From the NCBI GenBank assembly GCA_038380435.1, contig JAWZYU010000024.1, positions 50,616,613-50,680,612 on the forward strand: a DNA stretch of 64,000 nt. Reading direction: 5' to 3'. The DNA comes from Ryuthela nishihirai. Lineage: Eukaryota > Arthropoda > Arachnida > Araneae > Heptathelidae. The translations under genes and the position numbers were made by a program. Every line of letters starts with the position of its first letter. The first letter of the stretch is position 1. Shown one piece after another: positions 1 to 9,369 of the stretch. A model generated the notes under the pieces. It had not been told where the DNA came from and did not search any database. It worked only from the letters and a program-made list of their open reading frames with translations.

Positions 1-311
1 GAGACGTAATATCCAAATCCTAGCGGAATTCTCGGGCTTTAAGGTACACACAAGCAGATCTGAACAAACATTATTTAATCCACATTACTTTTTTCCCCTC
101 TTTATTATCTAGCCTTTCTCCATCTCCCCGATGTCTTCCATTTTCTTCTTCGCTTAAATCCCACTTATTTCTCCATCATTTGCAAATTCTCGTTCTGTCT
201 CCACTCTCATAACTGGGACTATTTCTTCCTTCAAGAACCTTCCCTTACGTCCAGCTGGAGGAGTGTTCTTCGATGCAATACGAATGATTCTACCCTCCGA
301 ATGGGGACAAG

Positions 312-650
312 ATGTTTGCGTGTCATTACCGGTCCTTCGGAGCGCGAGGAGTCGATCGACTGACGATTTATCCGGCGGGAACTCTTCCTGATGTCACCGC
401 ATTACTTCTATACACTGTGGACTACTTTTCGTCTGTTGTTGAACTCGCAATTCCGGTTCTTTATTTCTCCGTGTTCTTCGTTTCTTTTGTTTTGCAAGCC
501 TGTTCTCTAATAGTTTTAGAGACGAGACATCGTTCTGTTACGAGTTATTTTAGTTCAAATTGGATAAGGGGAACATTAAATGAAGATAGCAACATAACCG
601 GCCAGACTGAAGACTTGAATGAAGAAAATCGTAAGGTTTTGGTAATCTAA
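312..650 (+). CDS. Doubtful 112-aa reading frame, unrecognised
   Basis: The frame opens with a real ATG and ends in TAA. The product would have one hydrophobic stretch of about 25 residues in its middle (around residues 42-68), so a single membrane segment, followed by a polar, acidic C-terminus. I recognise no domain. No intron signals or neighbouring coding exons support it, and the surrounding sequence is repeat-rich, so it may be an accidental frame or part of an old element. Bases 1-311 and 651-772 hold nothing I can identify. Confidence 0.12.
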   Translation: MFACHYRSFGARGVDRLTIYPAGTLPDVTALLLYTVDYFSSVVELAIPVLYFSVFFVSFVLQACSLIVLETRHRSVTSYFSSNWIRGTLNEDSNITGQTEDLNEENRKVLVI

Positions 651-772
651 AATTTCGGTAACTACTGACGATTTAAAAAAATCGTTTCAGGATTACTTAA
701 TTTTAAGCAAAATTACTTCTTTGGTAGTCGATTTAACATGGTGATCCAAGAGCCTTTCGGTACATTATGCCC

Positions 773-832
773 ATAGAGAAGATCTGTGAAGAATAGAGAA
801 GATCTGTGAAGAATAGAGAAGATCTGTGAAGA
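773..832. repeat. Three tandem copies of a 20-bp unit
   Basis: The 20-bp unit (core AGAGAAGATCTGTGAAGA) is repeated three times without visible mismatch. It lies just before the 3' end of the minus-strand SINE that begins at about 836. Confidence 0.85.
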
Positions 833-835
833 AAG

Positions 836-1560
836 TTGGGTTGGTTTATTTCTGAGAGCACTTTTGTTCACAAAATTGGCTAATTATTCAGGTCCTAAAG
901 ATCTAAGAGCTCAGAGAAGGCTGGTGAAGAGGACACATTGGACAACTTTCAGAAGATCGCTTTGTCAAGGCCACCAAGCATGGTCTTTATCTCGCATGGG
1001 TATGGCCAAGGCCACCTTGATACACCAGACCTGGATAGCCTTGAACAAAAGGAGGGAAGAAAAGAGGGAAATTTATTATGCATTAATATGCAATTGATTT
1101 CATTGGTTTAAAATTTAAGTTAAAACCATATATTTTAAAACCAGTTAAAATAAAATAATTTATGCATTATGATTTTATTAAAATGTTTGAGAATATTATA
1201 AAATTAATTACCAAATTTTTAAAAATAAAAAGCTACCAGTTGAATTTTTTAAAAATATAATTTTAATTAATACTACTCTCTCTATATATATAATATTTCT
1301 TTTCAAAATTAGATCTTCTATTACTGCAGCGTCCAGGCCTATTGTATCGAGGTGGCCTTGGTATGGATCTCCACACGGAACAATGGCTTCACGCCCCTTC
1401 CGACGGACTGCGGTCTCTCAGCCATCAGCTCTCCTTTCTTACCGAATAGAGTGGGGATTATTACTTATAATTCTCAACGCTGCTACAGTTGGGACTCGAA
1501 ATTAAGAACTGCAGGTTATGATCCAGGCTTGCTATTAACTGAGGCACCCCCGACCCATGT
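836..1560 (-). repeat. SINE-A copy split by a 356-bp transposon
   Basis: Old copy of the tRNA-Thr-headed SINE-A family, in minus orientation. Its tail and body lie at 836-1005 and the rest of the body plus the tRNA-like head at 1362-1560. The two halves rejoin within the conserved domain at TATGG when the element at 1006-1361 is removed. Divergence from the younger copies (for example 34866-35256) is high, so this is one of the older insertions. Confidence 0.75.
1006..1361. mobile_element. Non-autonomous DNA transposon (MITE), 5-bp target duplication
   Basis: The ends are inverted repeats: the left begins CCAAGGCCACCTTGATACA and the reverse complement of the right begins CCAAGGCCACCTCGATACA, with partial similarity continuing inward. 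TATGG precedes (1001-1005) and follows (1362-1366) the element, while the SINE consensus has it once at this place. The interior is AT-rich with no coding capacity. A related diverged copy lies at about 39131-39430. The superfamily is not clear from a 5-bp duplication alone. Confidence 0.75.
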
Positions 1561-1599
1561 GAAGAAGGGTACATTAGCAGAAACAAACTATATCAGAAT

Positions 1600-2165
1600 G
1601 CAAAATATGAAAATATTCAGAAACGTTTTAATAAAATGTAAAAATATTCAGAAACATTTGAATAAAATGAGGAAATATTATAAACCTTTGAACAAAATAT
1701 GAATATATTCAGAAACATTTGAACAAAATGTGAAAATATTGAGAAAAATTGTACAAAATTAGAAAATATTTAGAAACCGTTGAACAAAATGTGGAAATAT
1801 TCAGAACATTTGAACAAAATGTGAAAATATTGAGAAAAACTGAAAAAAATATGAAAATATTTAGAAACCATTGAACAAAGTGTGAAAATATTCAGAAAAT
1901 TCACAATATTCAGAAAAATTGATCAAAATATGAAATGTTTAGAAACCATTGAACAAAATGTGAATATATTCAGAACATTTGAACAAAGTGTGAAAATATT
2001 GAGAAAAATTTAACAAAATATGAAAATATTTAGAAACCATTTCACAAAGTGTTAAAATATTTAAAAACCTTTGAACGAAATGTGAAAATATTGAAAAAAA
2101 AAAATGAACAAAATTTGAAAATATTTAGAAATCTTAGAAAGAAATGTAAAAATACTTAGAAACTT
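1600..2165. repeat. Minisatellite, 31-36 bp unit, about 16 copies
   Basis: Tandem variants of a unit with core GAACAAAATGTGAAAATATT followed by CAGAAACATTT (31 bp, some copies a few bases longer). Copies diverge by substitutions and small indels, mostly A/T. Any open frame crossing it is a by-product of the repeat. Bases 2166-2418 hold nothing identifiable. Confidence 0.85.
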
Positions 2166-2418
2166 TTGCATCTTAAAAAAAAAAACGACAACCAAAATCC
2201 CTTTCTACACTAAATTCCTTTGAACGGATGAAGAATTTCGATCAAGAATTTTTGAATCAAGAATTATTTTTTTTTGCATCCACAGAAGAAACTTTCGGGA
2301 AAAATAAATTCAATGAGTGAGTTCACTAAATCAAACAACTGGAAGGACGGCACCATTAAGGATGTATCAAATACACTTGGAGTATTGTTGGTAAGGCCGC
2401 TGCTCCTTAGGTTCCCTG

Positions 2419-3055
2419 CAGTACTGTGCAAATTAGTTGGGACAATAGGAAAATGCAGCAACAAAGACACAACTAAAATATTTATTTCTTTAATAGTGTA
2501 GTTAATAGTGAATATAACTCCCCTTAGCTTTATTACTACTTTCACCCTCTCAACCATTGATGCCACTAGCTTTCCACACATCTCCTTCACTTCAGGGTCT
2601 TGGTACCACACTTTCATGACACTTTCTATCATTTTGGTTTTCATCATGCAATCCATCTTAGATGAGAGCTTTAATAATGGCCCACAAATTTTCAATGGTG
2701 TTTAGATCGGGTGAATTTCCTGGCCACTCCAATACCTTCAAATGTTGCTGGGTAAAGTAGCTCTTAGCAAGCTTAGAATTGTGGCATGGAGCCAGATCCT
2801 GTTGAAATACCCCATTGCCATTAGGAAACAGCTTCTGCAGTGTTGGGATCATTTTCGCCTCCAGAACGCCTATGTATTTTTTGCTGTCCATAATTCCTTC
2901 AATGGGGTGAAGCGTCTGTGGCCCGGAAGCTGCACACAAAAGTTCAGAGTTGCAGCAGAAGGTTTCGAACAAGTTTAGACATGCAGCAGTTTAGACTCTG
3001 CAGTGGAAGAGACTTAGCATTCCTTCGCTTGTCCCAACTAATTCGCACAATACTG
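2419..3055 (-). mobile_element. Tc1-like element, internally deleted
   Basis: Inverted ends are visible: the left begins CAGTACTGTGCAAATTAGTT, and the reverse complement of the right begins CAGTATTGTGCGAATTAGTT. TA follows the right end; the left flank is TG, a probable mutation of the TA target. The element is only about 637 bp, against roughly 1.6 kb usual for Tc1 elements. The N-terminal DNA-binding region of the transposase is missing and only the C-terminal catalytic part remains (see the pseudogene entry). Confidence 0.85.
2440..2972 (-). pseudogene. Tc1 transposase, C-terminal fragment with frameshift
   Basis: Read on the minus strand, the fragment contains FQQDLAPCHNS and, 34 residues after that Asp, the Glu of SPDLNTIENLW. 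This is the DD34E arrangement of Tc1 transposases, which cut and paste the element at TA sites. The first catalytic Asp and the paired helix-turn-helix domain are absent. After NLWAIIKAL the frame changes near 2690 and the typical C-terminal tail continues in another frame to the inverted repeat. The copy cannot be functional. Confidence 0.85.
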
Positions 3056-3701
3056 TATCATCGATTTGGGTTGCAATGAAAATATTTGTAGTTCGTCTCT
3101 GTGACTAATGTTACTCTATGACTCCATTCAATCACAAAACTAATTCTTAACTTCCGAAATAAATTTTATTTTATAACTATTTTATTTTGTAATTTAGAGT
3201 TATTAAAAGCATGCTTTGGAAGCAAAATTAAATTTACAATTTTTTTTATTTTTAGTTTAATAAGTTTATTTTCTGTTCCTCTGTCATATCACATTATTTA
3301 ATACCAACCGTTGGAATAATTAGTTACTTAATTATATAAATGCTTATTTTTTCTCCACTTACTCACTTGACCAAAAACTCTGAAATATCAATCTAGAACG
3401 ATTTCCGCTAATGTGAGGATCAAATTCTTGAAACGAAAAAGTATAACCCCGAAATATTGAAACCTCCTTTTAAGTACCGTGTTTCAAGTCGCATAATTTT
3501 TTCGTCTAAACCAGGTTCGTCCAACCCAAACTTAGTGAAGAGCCACTAGGAAAAAAAATATATTCTTTATGAGCCGTAAAAAACTTATCTACTTAAAAAC
3601 GAAAACATGCATTTCTAACGACTAATGAACTAAAAAAAATAATATTTTAAAGAATCAAATTATAATCTTTGCAAAAAAAAAACAGCAATATTCACTTTTA
3701 A
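3056..3701. other. AT-rich stretch without identifiable features
   Basis: No open frame of note, no inverted repeats and no tandem structure that I can see; short A and T runs are frequent. Confidence 0.5.
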
Positions 3702-4080
3702 TGGGTTGGATGGTTTTACCTCTGAGCGGCACATTTTTTTGCACAGAATTGACTAAATAACCAGGTCACAAAGACCCTAAAGGCTCAGAGAAGGTTGGAG
3801 GAAAGGGGCCCACTGCACAGCTGTTAGGAGATAGATGGTAACCTCCCGTCAAGGTCATCCAGCGTGTTCTTTAATATACACAGGGTGTGCTCTCTCCCGC
3901 ACACGGGGCCATGGCTTAACGTCCCATCCGACAGCCTTTCGTAGCCCAACGGTGTCCCATACTGACCGTGGGCAGAGAGTTTTGCGGCGATAAATCTCAA
4001 CGCGAACCATGCGGGACTCGAACCTGGGAACTGCAGATTACAGCTTTGTGCGTTACAGACTAAGCCATCCCTTCCCCCCA
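3702..4080 (-). repeat. SINE-A copy, near full length
   Basis: Minus orientation: the tail (GGGTTGGATGGTTTTACC on the plus strand) is at the left and the tRNA-like head at the right. The B-box complement GGGACTCGAACC is near 4013-4024. The conserved middle domain is present, with a small deletion in the part that reads GACGGACGGCGGCC in young copies. The anticodon-arm region of the head is altered. Confidence 0.85.
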
Positions 4081-4549
4081 ACAGAGAGCAGAGATTACCT
4101 TGAAGCTCTATAGAATTGATTGCTACACAATTTGGATTTACAAACGAAATGAAAGAATAGACTTTATAATAGTATGTAGATGTTGGATATGTTTGTTCTT
4201 TCACGACTTGGGGCTAGGGTTAAGATTTGCTCAGTCGGTTGTGTGCCAAGCTCGCAATCTGATGTTTGCAGGTTCGAGTTCCAAGTGAGTTCCTTTGAGA
4301 ATTTTCTTCGCTAACCCCCACACTGCCCTCGGTGATAAAAGGAACACCGATGAACTTGCAAAGTGTGCCGTCCGCAGTACGGGACATTAAGCACTGGTCC
4401 CGTGTGCAAGAGTCATATCCTGTGCACGTTAAAGAAGATGCCGAATGGCCTTGATTAGAGGTTCCCATCCTTTTAAAGTACAGCAGCCACTTCATCTTTT
4501 GTAACGTCCCTTTGCTCAGTAGTAAAGAATCACAGGATGTGTCCTGTAG

Positions 4550-4716
4550 GGTACCCCGTCAAAATAGCCCAAGACTAAATAGCCCCCCCCAAAAAAAGCC
4601 CCGACAAAATAGCCTATTCTAAAATAGCCCAAGACTAAATAGCCCCGACAAAATAGCCTATTCTAAAATAGCCCAAGACTAAATAGCCCCGAAGAAATAG
4701 CTTAGCCAATTTAAAA
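4550..4716. repeat. Left terminal inverted repeat of the MULE
   Basis: Built from short repeated motifs (AAAATAGCCC, AAGACTAAATAGCCCC, GACAAAATAGCC). A unit of about 44 bp occurs twice between roughly 4599 and 4690. Its inner edge GAAATAGCTTAGCC matches the inverse of the right repeat. Confidence 0.9.
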
Positions 4717-5126
4717 TCCAAAGTAAAAATCCAACTTGCGCGTCGGAAAACGCGCGTAATATGTCTTCCTATACTTTGGTAAAATGAAGGTAACTTTGCA
4801 ACAAGTTGCGTTGAGTGCATCTATAATTAGAAATATTATAGTAACAAATGAGTCACGTGACAGGCACATGGCTCACCGGTAGGCGGAGCCATGTGATTTA
4901 GTTTTAGTATTAAAACCAATGCTTCTAGTTTAGCTTCTAGTTTTAGTTTTTTGTTCGCACGTGGCGCACGTGTGTCTTGCGGGAGTCGTTGCAAGAGAGC
5001 TCTAACGGAAATAAGTAAGTTATTTTAATATCTATTTTACCGGATGCGTTTATTTATTGATATAATATAGAACTATTTAATAGATATTAACTGATAATCC
5101 GTTATTATTTGTGTTTTGCAAGAAAA

Positions 5127-6506
5127 ATGGAGAAAATCTCGTCGCAAAAAGGAAAAGATCTGCTGCTGAAAGATGGTCATCGATATCGCAAGGCTAGGGA
5201 AAACCTGGATGAAAGTACATCGTGGAGGTGCGTAGTTCCGACTTGTAAAGGGCGTCTAAGAACGTTGGGTGCTGACTTCCGGGTCGTGACGGAACACAAC
5301 CATGCGCCAAATCCAGCTAAAAATCAGGCATTGAAATGCGTTTCTGAAATGAAACATAGAGCACAGAGTGCTGTGGAGAAGCCTAGGCAAATATATCAAG
5401 CCTGCACAAGTGGAATATCTTTGGAAGCATCGATTCAGCTTCCAAATTATATTGCCTCCCAGAGAGCAATAGAACGTATACGAAAAAAAACGAATCTTCC
5501 ATATCCAAATCCTGCAAGTGTTGCCAATATTGCAATTCCAGTTCATCTTCAAAGTACCACAAGAAACGAAAATTTTATTCTGTGGGATTCTGGAGAAAAC
5601 GATCCTGATCGAATTCTAATGTTCAGCACTGAGGAAAATTTGAGAATATTGGAACAGAATCATCATTGGTTTGTTGATGGCACGTTTAAAGTATCACCTG
5701 AACTGTTTTTTCAATTATTCACGACACACGGACTAATAGAAAAGTGTTGTATTCCACTGATATATGTATTGTTAAGAAATAAAAGTGAAGCAATATATGT
5801 TCGCGTATTTCAGAAACTATTACAGTTGAAGGAAACTTTAAATGCAACAAGTGTGTTAAGTGATTACGAGAAAGCGGTTCAAAACGCCGTGCAACAAGTT
5901 TTTAATAACACAGAAGTTGTTGGCTGTTTGTTTCATTTGGGACAGTGCTTATGGCGAAAAGTGCAAGAACTGAATTTAGCGGAACTTTATGTAAATAATG
6001 AAAATGTGCGTGCTTATATAAAAATGTTGTTTGCGTTGAGTTTTGTACCGGTACATGATGTTATAGGAGTATTTGAAGAATTAATTGAAAAATGCCCAAA
6101 CGAACTAGACCCCACTATCGATTACTGGGAAGATACATATATAGGACGAATAAGACGCAATCGCCGAGCACAACCACGATTTGCAATACATATATGGAAT
6201 GTCCATGAGCGCGTTGTCAATGATCTTCCGAGGACAAATAATTCGGTAGAAGGGTGGCATAGGGCATTCCAGCAAACTGTAGATTGCCATCATCCATCCG
6301 TCTACAAACTCATCGACCATTTCCGAAAAGAGCAGGATATGGTAGAAATCCGCTTAACCCGTCTTGCTGCAGGTATTCGCAACCTAAATGCTAGCAAAAC
6401 TGAATATGTGCAACTGAATCGACGCCTGGAAGCATTAGTGGAAAATTATGCAACTATGGAACATATGGACTTTCTTCGTGGCATTTCACATAACCTTGAA
6501 ATGTAA
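5127..6506 (+). CDS. MULE transposase with FLYWCH-type zinc finger, intact
   Basis: Transposase that binds the element's inverted repeats and catalyses cut-and-paste transposition in the nucleus. I chose the ATG at 5127 (459 aa); a frame extension to 5109 would need a TTG start. An N-terminal FLYWCH-type finger spans about residues 8-60, with W33, C35, C40, H57 and H59 as the signature and zinc ligands. The catalytic core runs from about residue 175: D184 in FVDGTFK, D246 in LSDYEKA and E375 in NNSVEGWH are the candidate acidic triad, and GCLFHLGQCLWRK is the CxxH-type motif typical of MULE transposases. No stop or frameshift interrupts the frame. It sits alone between the inverted repeats, with about 410 bp of 5' leader after the left repeat start and 120 bp to the right repeat. 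A domesticated host gene is less likely, because the inverted repeats and target duplication are intact. Confidence 0.93.
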   Translation: MEKISSQKGKDLLLKDGHRYRKARENLDESTSWRCVVPTCKGRLRTLGADFRVVTEHNHAPNPAKNQALKCVSEMKHRAQSAVEKPRQIYQACTSGISLEASIQLPNYIASQRAIERIRKKTNLPYPNPASVANIAIPVHLQSTTRNENFILWDSGENDPDRILMFSTEENLRILEQNHHWFVDGTFKVSPELFFQLFTTHGLIEKCCIPLIYVLLRNKSEAIYVRVFQKLLQLKETLNATSVLSDYEKAVQNAVQQVFNNTEVVGCLFHLGQCLWRKVQELNLAELYVNNENVRAYIKMLFALSFVPVHDVIGVFEELIEKCPNELDPTIDYWEDTYIGRIRRNRRAQPRFAIHIWNVHERVVNDLPRTNNSVEGWHRAFQQTVDCHHPSVYKLIDHFRKEQDMVEIRLTRLAAGIRNLNASKTEYVQLNRRLEALVENYATMEHMDFLRGISHNLEM

Positions 6507-6625
6507 TTTTTGTAAAGAATGTGGCAAGGAACACAAACCTTAAAGGCTTGTAAAGAATTACCAAACCATATTTAGAATTTTTATTTATATGTCTGTATAC
6601 AATTTTTAAAATGCGAAATTTAGAA

Positions 6626-6766
6626 TTTAAATAGGCTAAGCTATTTCTCCGGGGCTATTTTGTCGGGGCTATTTAGTCTTGGGCTATTTTAGAACAGGCT
6701 ATTTTGTCGGGGCTGTTTTGTCTTGAGCTATTTTGACGGGTCACGGTGCTATTTTAACGGGTCACG
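6626..6766. repeat. Right terminal inverted repeat of the MULE
   Basis: Inverse of the left repeat, made of GGGGCTATTTTGTC and GGGGCTATTTAGTCTTGG motifs, and ending in a doubled terminal motif (ATTTTGACGGGTCACGG, ATTTTAACGGGTCACGG). The outermost bases differ from the left end (GGTACCCCGTC against CGTGACCCGTT in the same orientation). Confidence 0.9.
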
Positions 6767-6814
6767 GTCCTGTAGACATGGAACTCACAAAAATAATCAG
6801 CTAAAAAAAATTGG

Positions 6815-6885
6815 TTTTGCCGTGAGTGGGATTCAAACCCACGTTTCCTAGAAGCATGCCAGTTATGCTAACCACTACACCATTC
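6815..6885 (-). repeat. Second tRNA-like head of SINE-B (minus orientation)
   Basis: On the minus strand it reads GTAGTGGTTAGCATAAC (A-box region) and GGGTTTGAATCCCAC (B-box). It is degenerate as a tRNA: the expected T before the anticodon is not in place, so I do not assign an amino acid. It points towards the SINE-B body, opposite to the tRNA-like head at 4208. Confidence 0.75.
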
Positions 6886-6892
6886 TTTTTTT

Positions 6893-7157
6893 CCCGTGTG
6901 CAAGAGTCATATCCTGTGCACGTTAAAGAAGATACCGAATGGCCTTGATTAGCGGTTCCCATCCTCTTGAAGTCCAGCAGCCACTTCATCTTGTGTAACG
7001 TCCCATTGCTCAGTACTAAAGAATCACAGGATGTGTCCTGTAGACATGGAACTCGTGAAAATAATTAGCTGAAAAAAAATGATTTTGCCATGAGTTGGGA
7101 TTCGAACCCACGTCTCCTGGAAGCATGCCAGTTATGCTAACCATTGTAATATTCCTT
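6893..7157. repeat. Second SINE-B copy, left-truncated
   Basis: Begins inside the conserved domain (CCCGTGTGCAAGAG) directly after the previous copy and runs to a tRNA-like sequence in minus orientation (7081-7157, B-box complement GGGATTCGAACCCACG). It is nearly identical to the copy split by the MULE, including the uninterrupted target GTCCTGTAG near 7041. Confidence 0.8.
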
Positions 7158-7226
7158 TTTTTCAGCTTGTTATTTCTTGAGTTTCATGTCTGCAGGACAC
7201 ATTCTGTGATTCTTTACTACTGCCAT
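7158..7226. repeat. Inverted SINE-B body fragment
   Basis: TTTCAGCTTGTTATTTC through CTGTGATTCTTTACTACT is the SINE-B body in the opposite orientation to the copy at 6893-7157. The tRNA-like sequence at 7081-7157 is therefore flanked by body sequence on both sides in mirror order. Confidence 0.7.
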
Positions 7227-7370
7227 GAGCATGAATGACAAATATTAAATTCCCTCTCTATGTGACAACACAGTTGTCCATTTCCCGAGAGATGGCGCCA
7301 CTGTGCGAAACAAATGAAAAGGCGGGAAAGTTTATAAGTCACACCAACTGAAAAAAAAAAACGTTAGCTG

Positions 7371-7480
7371 ATGATGATATAGTAGTTAGCATAACTAGCA
7401 TGTTTCCAGGAGACGTGAGTTCGAATCCCACTCGTGTCAAAACCAATTTTTTTCCAGCCTACTATTTCATACAGGAACTC
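7371..7480 (+). repeat. SINE-B fragment, tRNA-like head first
   Basis: tRNA-like sequence in plus orientation (TAGTAGTTAGCATAAC, GAGTTCGAATCCCAC) followed by the start of the SINE-B body (AACCAATTTTTTTCCAGC, AGGAACTCAT). This shows that the second tRNA-like unit can stand at the start of a copy. Bases 7481-7860 hold nothing I can identify. Confidence 0.7.
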
Positions 7481-7859
7481 ATTTCTTATCATCAATATTT
7501 AAAACATTCCAACATATTAATATTTCTTATTATAAATTAATTCTTAAATCATTATATTTAATCATATTTGACGCTGGCTTAACCATAATAAAATATACAT
7601 TTAAATGCGAACAAGACAAAATGGATGATATTTCATTCCCCGGGTTAAGGAGAAAATATTTTATTAAATAACACAAATTGGATTGTTTATATAAAGAAAA
7701 CAAAATTATTAAAGATACTTGCAATTGTTATTGAAAGGGTACACAAGATAAAATATTTCGGTTTTTTTGTGATGATATTGTTAGATGGAAAATCCATACA
7801 CAATATGTTTGCAATAAATTAAGGTTGGCTGCAATAAAAATACGCAAACTGAGATATAC

Positions 7860-8660
7860 AATCGACAGAACAACAATTTATTACTTTACAAAGCAATTTG
7901 CGAATCTACATTAAACTACGGAAATGTACACGGAACTACAAAATATAACAAATGTAAATGAAATTGAAAAAATGCAATTAGCAATAACACATATTGTAAT
8001 AGGTAACAATAAAAATGCTAATTTATCGACAAAACTGGAAAGATTTAAATATTTAAATATCCTGTCCTATATAAATTTTATATTTTACCAGAAACTTTCT
8101 TTGATGATACTTTTAAGATTAAAATAAACTATGAGAAAGAAACAGATTAAAAAAAGATAACTTTTTCAATTACCAAATATCAAAAATAATTATGGAAAAT
8201 GTGTAAGTGACTATAGAAGATATTTTGTCTATATAATTCGTTACCTAGAGATATACTAAGCATTTTCAAATTTTCGACATTGAAAGGAAAGTAAAACTTT
8301 TTTGGAAGACAATACATAATAGTACTGTTTTAAATCTTTTTCTAATTGCTTTACTCTCGAATTAGTTTCAAATGTTATAGTTCGTCAATTGTTAAATATT
8401 TCATTTCTGCATATAGATATGTGGGACAAACGTTTATATCATATACAAATATTTTCTTTCTAGCTTCATGTGCTCTTTAACCAGACAGTTCTTCTACTCT
8501 TTTGTTAAATTTTACGTTTATTTATTTTTATTATTTTTTTTTGTATATCATTTAATCTAAATAAATAATGTAACTGTTGTATTATATTTCCTGCAGACAA
8601 GCTATGTAGCTTTATGGAACAACTGTAAATCGTTCTGTAACATTATGATGAGAAAAAAAA
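7860..8660 (+). pseudogene. LINE relic: C-terminus of reverse transcriptase ORF and 3' UTR (CR1/L2-like)
   Basis: In shifting frames, 7885-8330 gives the usual C-terminal signatures of invertebrate LINE ORF2: an ESTLNYGN segment, then NEIEKMQLAITHIVIG (like the common 'LEKVQLxAARIVTG' block), then YNSLPRDILSIFKFSTLK (like 'WNSLPxxIRxxxSLNSFK'). A 3' untranslated region follows, with CTGCAGACAAGCTATGTAGC near 8592. That motif also occurs in the LINE 3' ends at 16570-16975 and 60388-60725. Several stops and frameshifts are present. CR1/L2-like is my best guess for the clade. Confidence 0.6.
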
Positions 8661-8751
8661 GATCCATTCATTAAAAAAAACAAGGTTTTTCAGTTTCCGT
8701 GTGGTTTACTAACAATAACGTTACGAGAACTGTTGAAGATGGAAAAGATGT

Positions 8752-8880
8752 TTGTGATAAGTTACTAAAACATTTTTTGTGTATCACTAACGAAGACAAG
8801 GCGGAATGCGTAAAGTGTCTAATTTGGGTAAAAATAGTCAGCAACAATGCAAACCTTACGTCGTATTGAAAAGATTCACC
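8752..8880 (+). pseudogene. Possible BED-type zinc-finger fragment (hAT-like)
   Basis: One frame reads KHFLCITNEDKAECVKC and, after a gap, NNANLTSY before a stop. The order HF…DKAxCxxC…NLxxY resembles the start of a BED finger as found in hAT transposases. The second half of the finger is missing and no catalytic domain follows, so the call is weak. Confidence 0.25.
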
Positions 8881-8984
8881 TTTATTAACAAGATCGAGAT
8901 CTCATTAGAGAAGTTCCTGAAGAGTGATTAATTGAATATGGAAGGTTATTTGAGATATGAATAAATATATCACTCTCTACAAAT

Positions 8985-9270
8985 GACAATGCGAATTCTT
9001 TCTCCCTATTTCCTTCCTCTTCTTCCCTTTCTTGCATCTTTTCCTCTTCTTCCTTCTTCCTCTTCTTCCCTTTCTCCTTTCGTTCTTCCTCTTTCTCCAT
9101 CTGTTTCTCCTCCTCCTTTCTATTTTTTAAACAATTACTAAAAAACATAATTTATGTATTCTTTCAGTTCTTTTATGTCTCCGTTCTCTTCCATCCCTAT
9201 TTCCCCTCCTTTTTTATCCAATTGATTTCCTTTTTGTTCTTCCCTTCCTTCTCTTTCTATTACTGTTAAT
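8985..9270. repeat. Polypyrimidine tract
   Basis: Imperfect CTT/CCT-rich sequence on the plus strand. The acidic/basic open frame on the opposite strand (runs of E, K and R) is a product of the low complexity, not a gene. Confidence 0.75.
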
Positions 9271-9369
9271 AAATACCAAATGAAAGTTTTAGTTACTAAC
9301 TACTAAGTCTGCATAACATTGTTCTTTCATCCAGAATAGATATATATGAGTTCCATTCTCAGATATTCT

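Larger units (their letters stand above)
4550..6766 (+). mobile_element. Complete Mutator-like element (MULE) with 9-bp target duplication
   Basis: A 2217-bp element flanked by GTCCTGTAG at 4541-4549 and 6767-6775. The uninterrupted target can be read at about 7041 in the neighbouring SINE-B copy, which confirms the boundaries. Long terminal inverted repeats cover about 4550-4716 and 6626-6766, and one intact transposase frame lies between. Nine-bp duplications, long inverted repeats and a MULE-domain transposase are the hallmarks of the Mutator superfamily. The structure is complete enough for an autonomous copy; present activity cannot be told from one window. Confidence 0.93.
4208..6885 (+). 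repeat. SINE-B copy with tRNA-like sequences at both ends, split by a MULE
   Basis: The left end (4208-4290) is a tRNA-like head in plus orientation: A-box region TGCTCAGTCGG, B-box GGTTCGAGTTCC. The body shares the GTTAAAGAA and CCCGTGTGC domain with SINE-A but then differs (…AGTAAAGAATCACAGGATG…). The right end (6815-6885) is a second tRNA-like sequence in minus orientation. The Mutator-like element 4550-6766 interrupts the body; without it the sequence matches the second copy at 6893-7157. Confidence 0.75.

Noticed and set aside
5109..5126. N-terminal extension of the MULE transposase by six residues
   Set aside because: It would need a TTG start; the ATG at 5127, with an A-rich context, is the normal choice.
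6815..6885. Functional tRNA gene on the minus strand
   Set aside because: The anticodon arm is not canonical, the acceptor stem does not pair convincingly, and the unit belongs to the repeated SINE-B structure.
8885..9148. Minus-strand frame rich in E, K and R as a coiled-coil protein
   Set aside because: It is the translation of a polypyrimidine tract.
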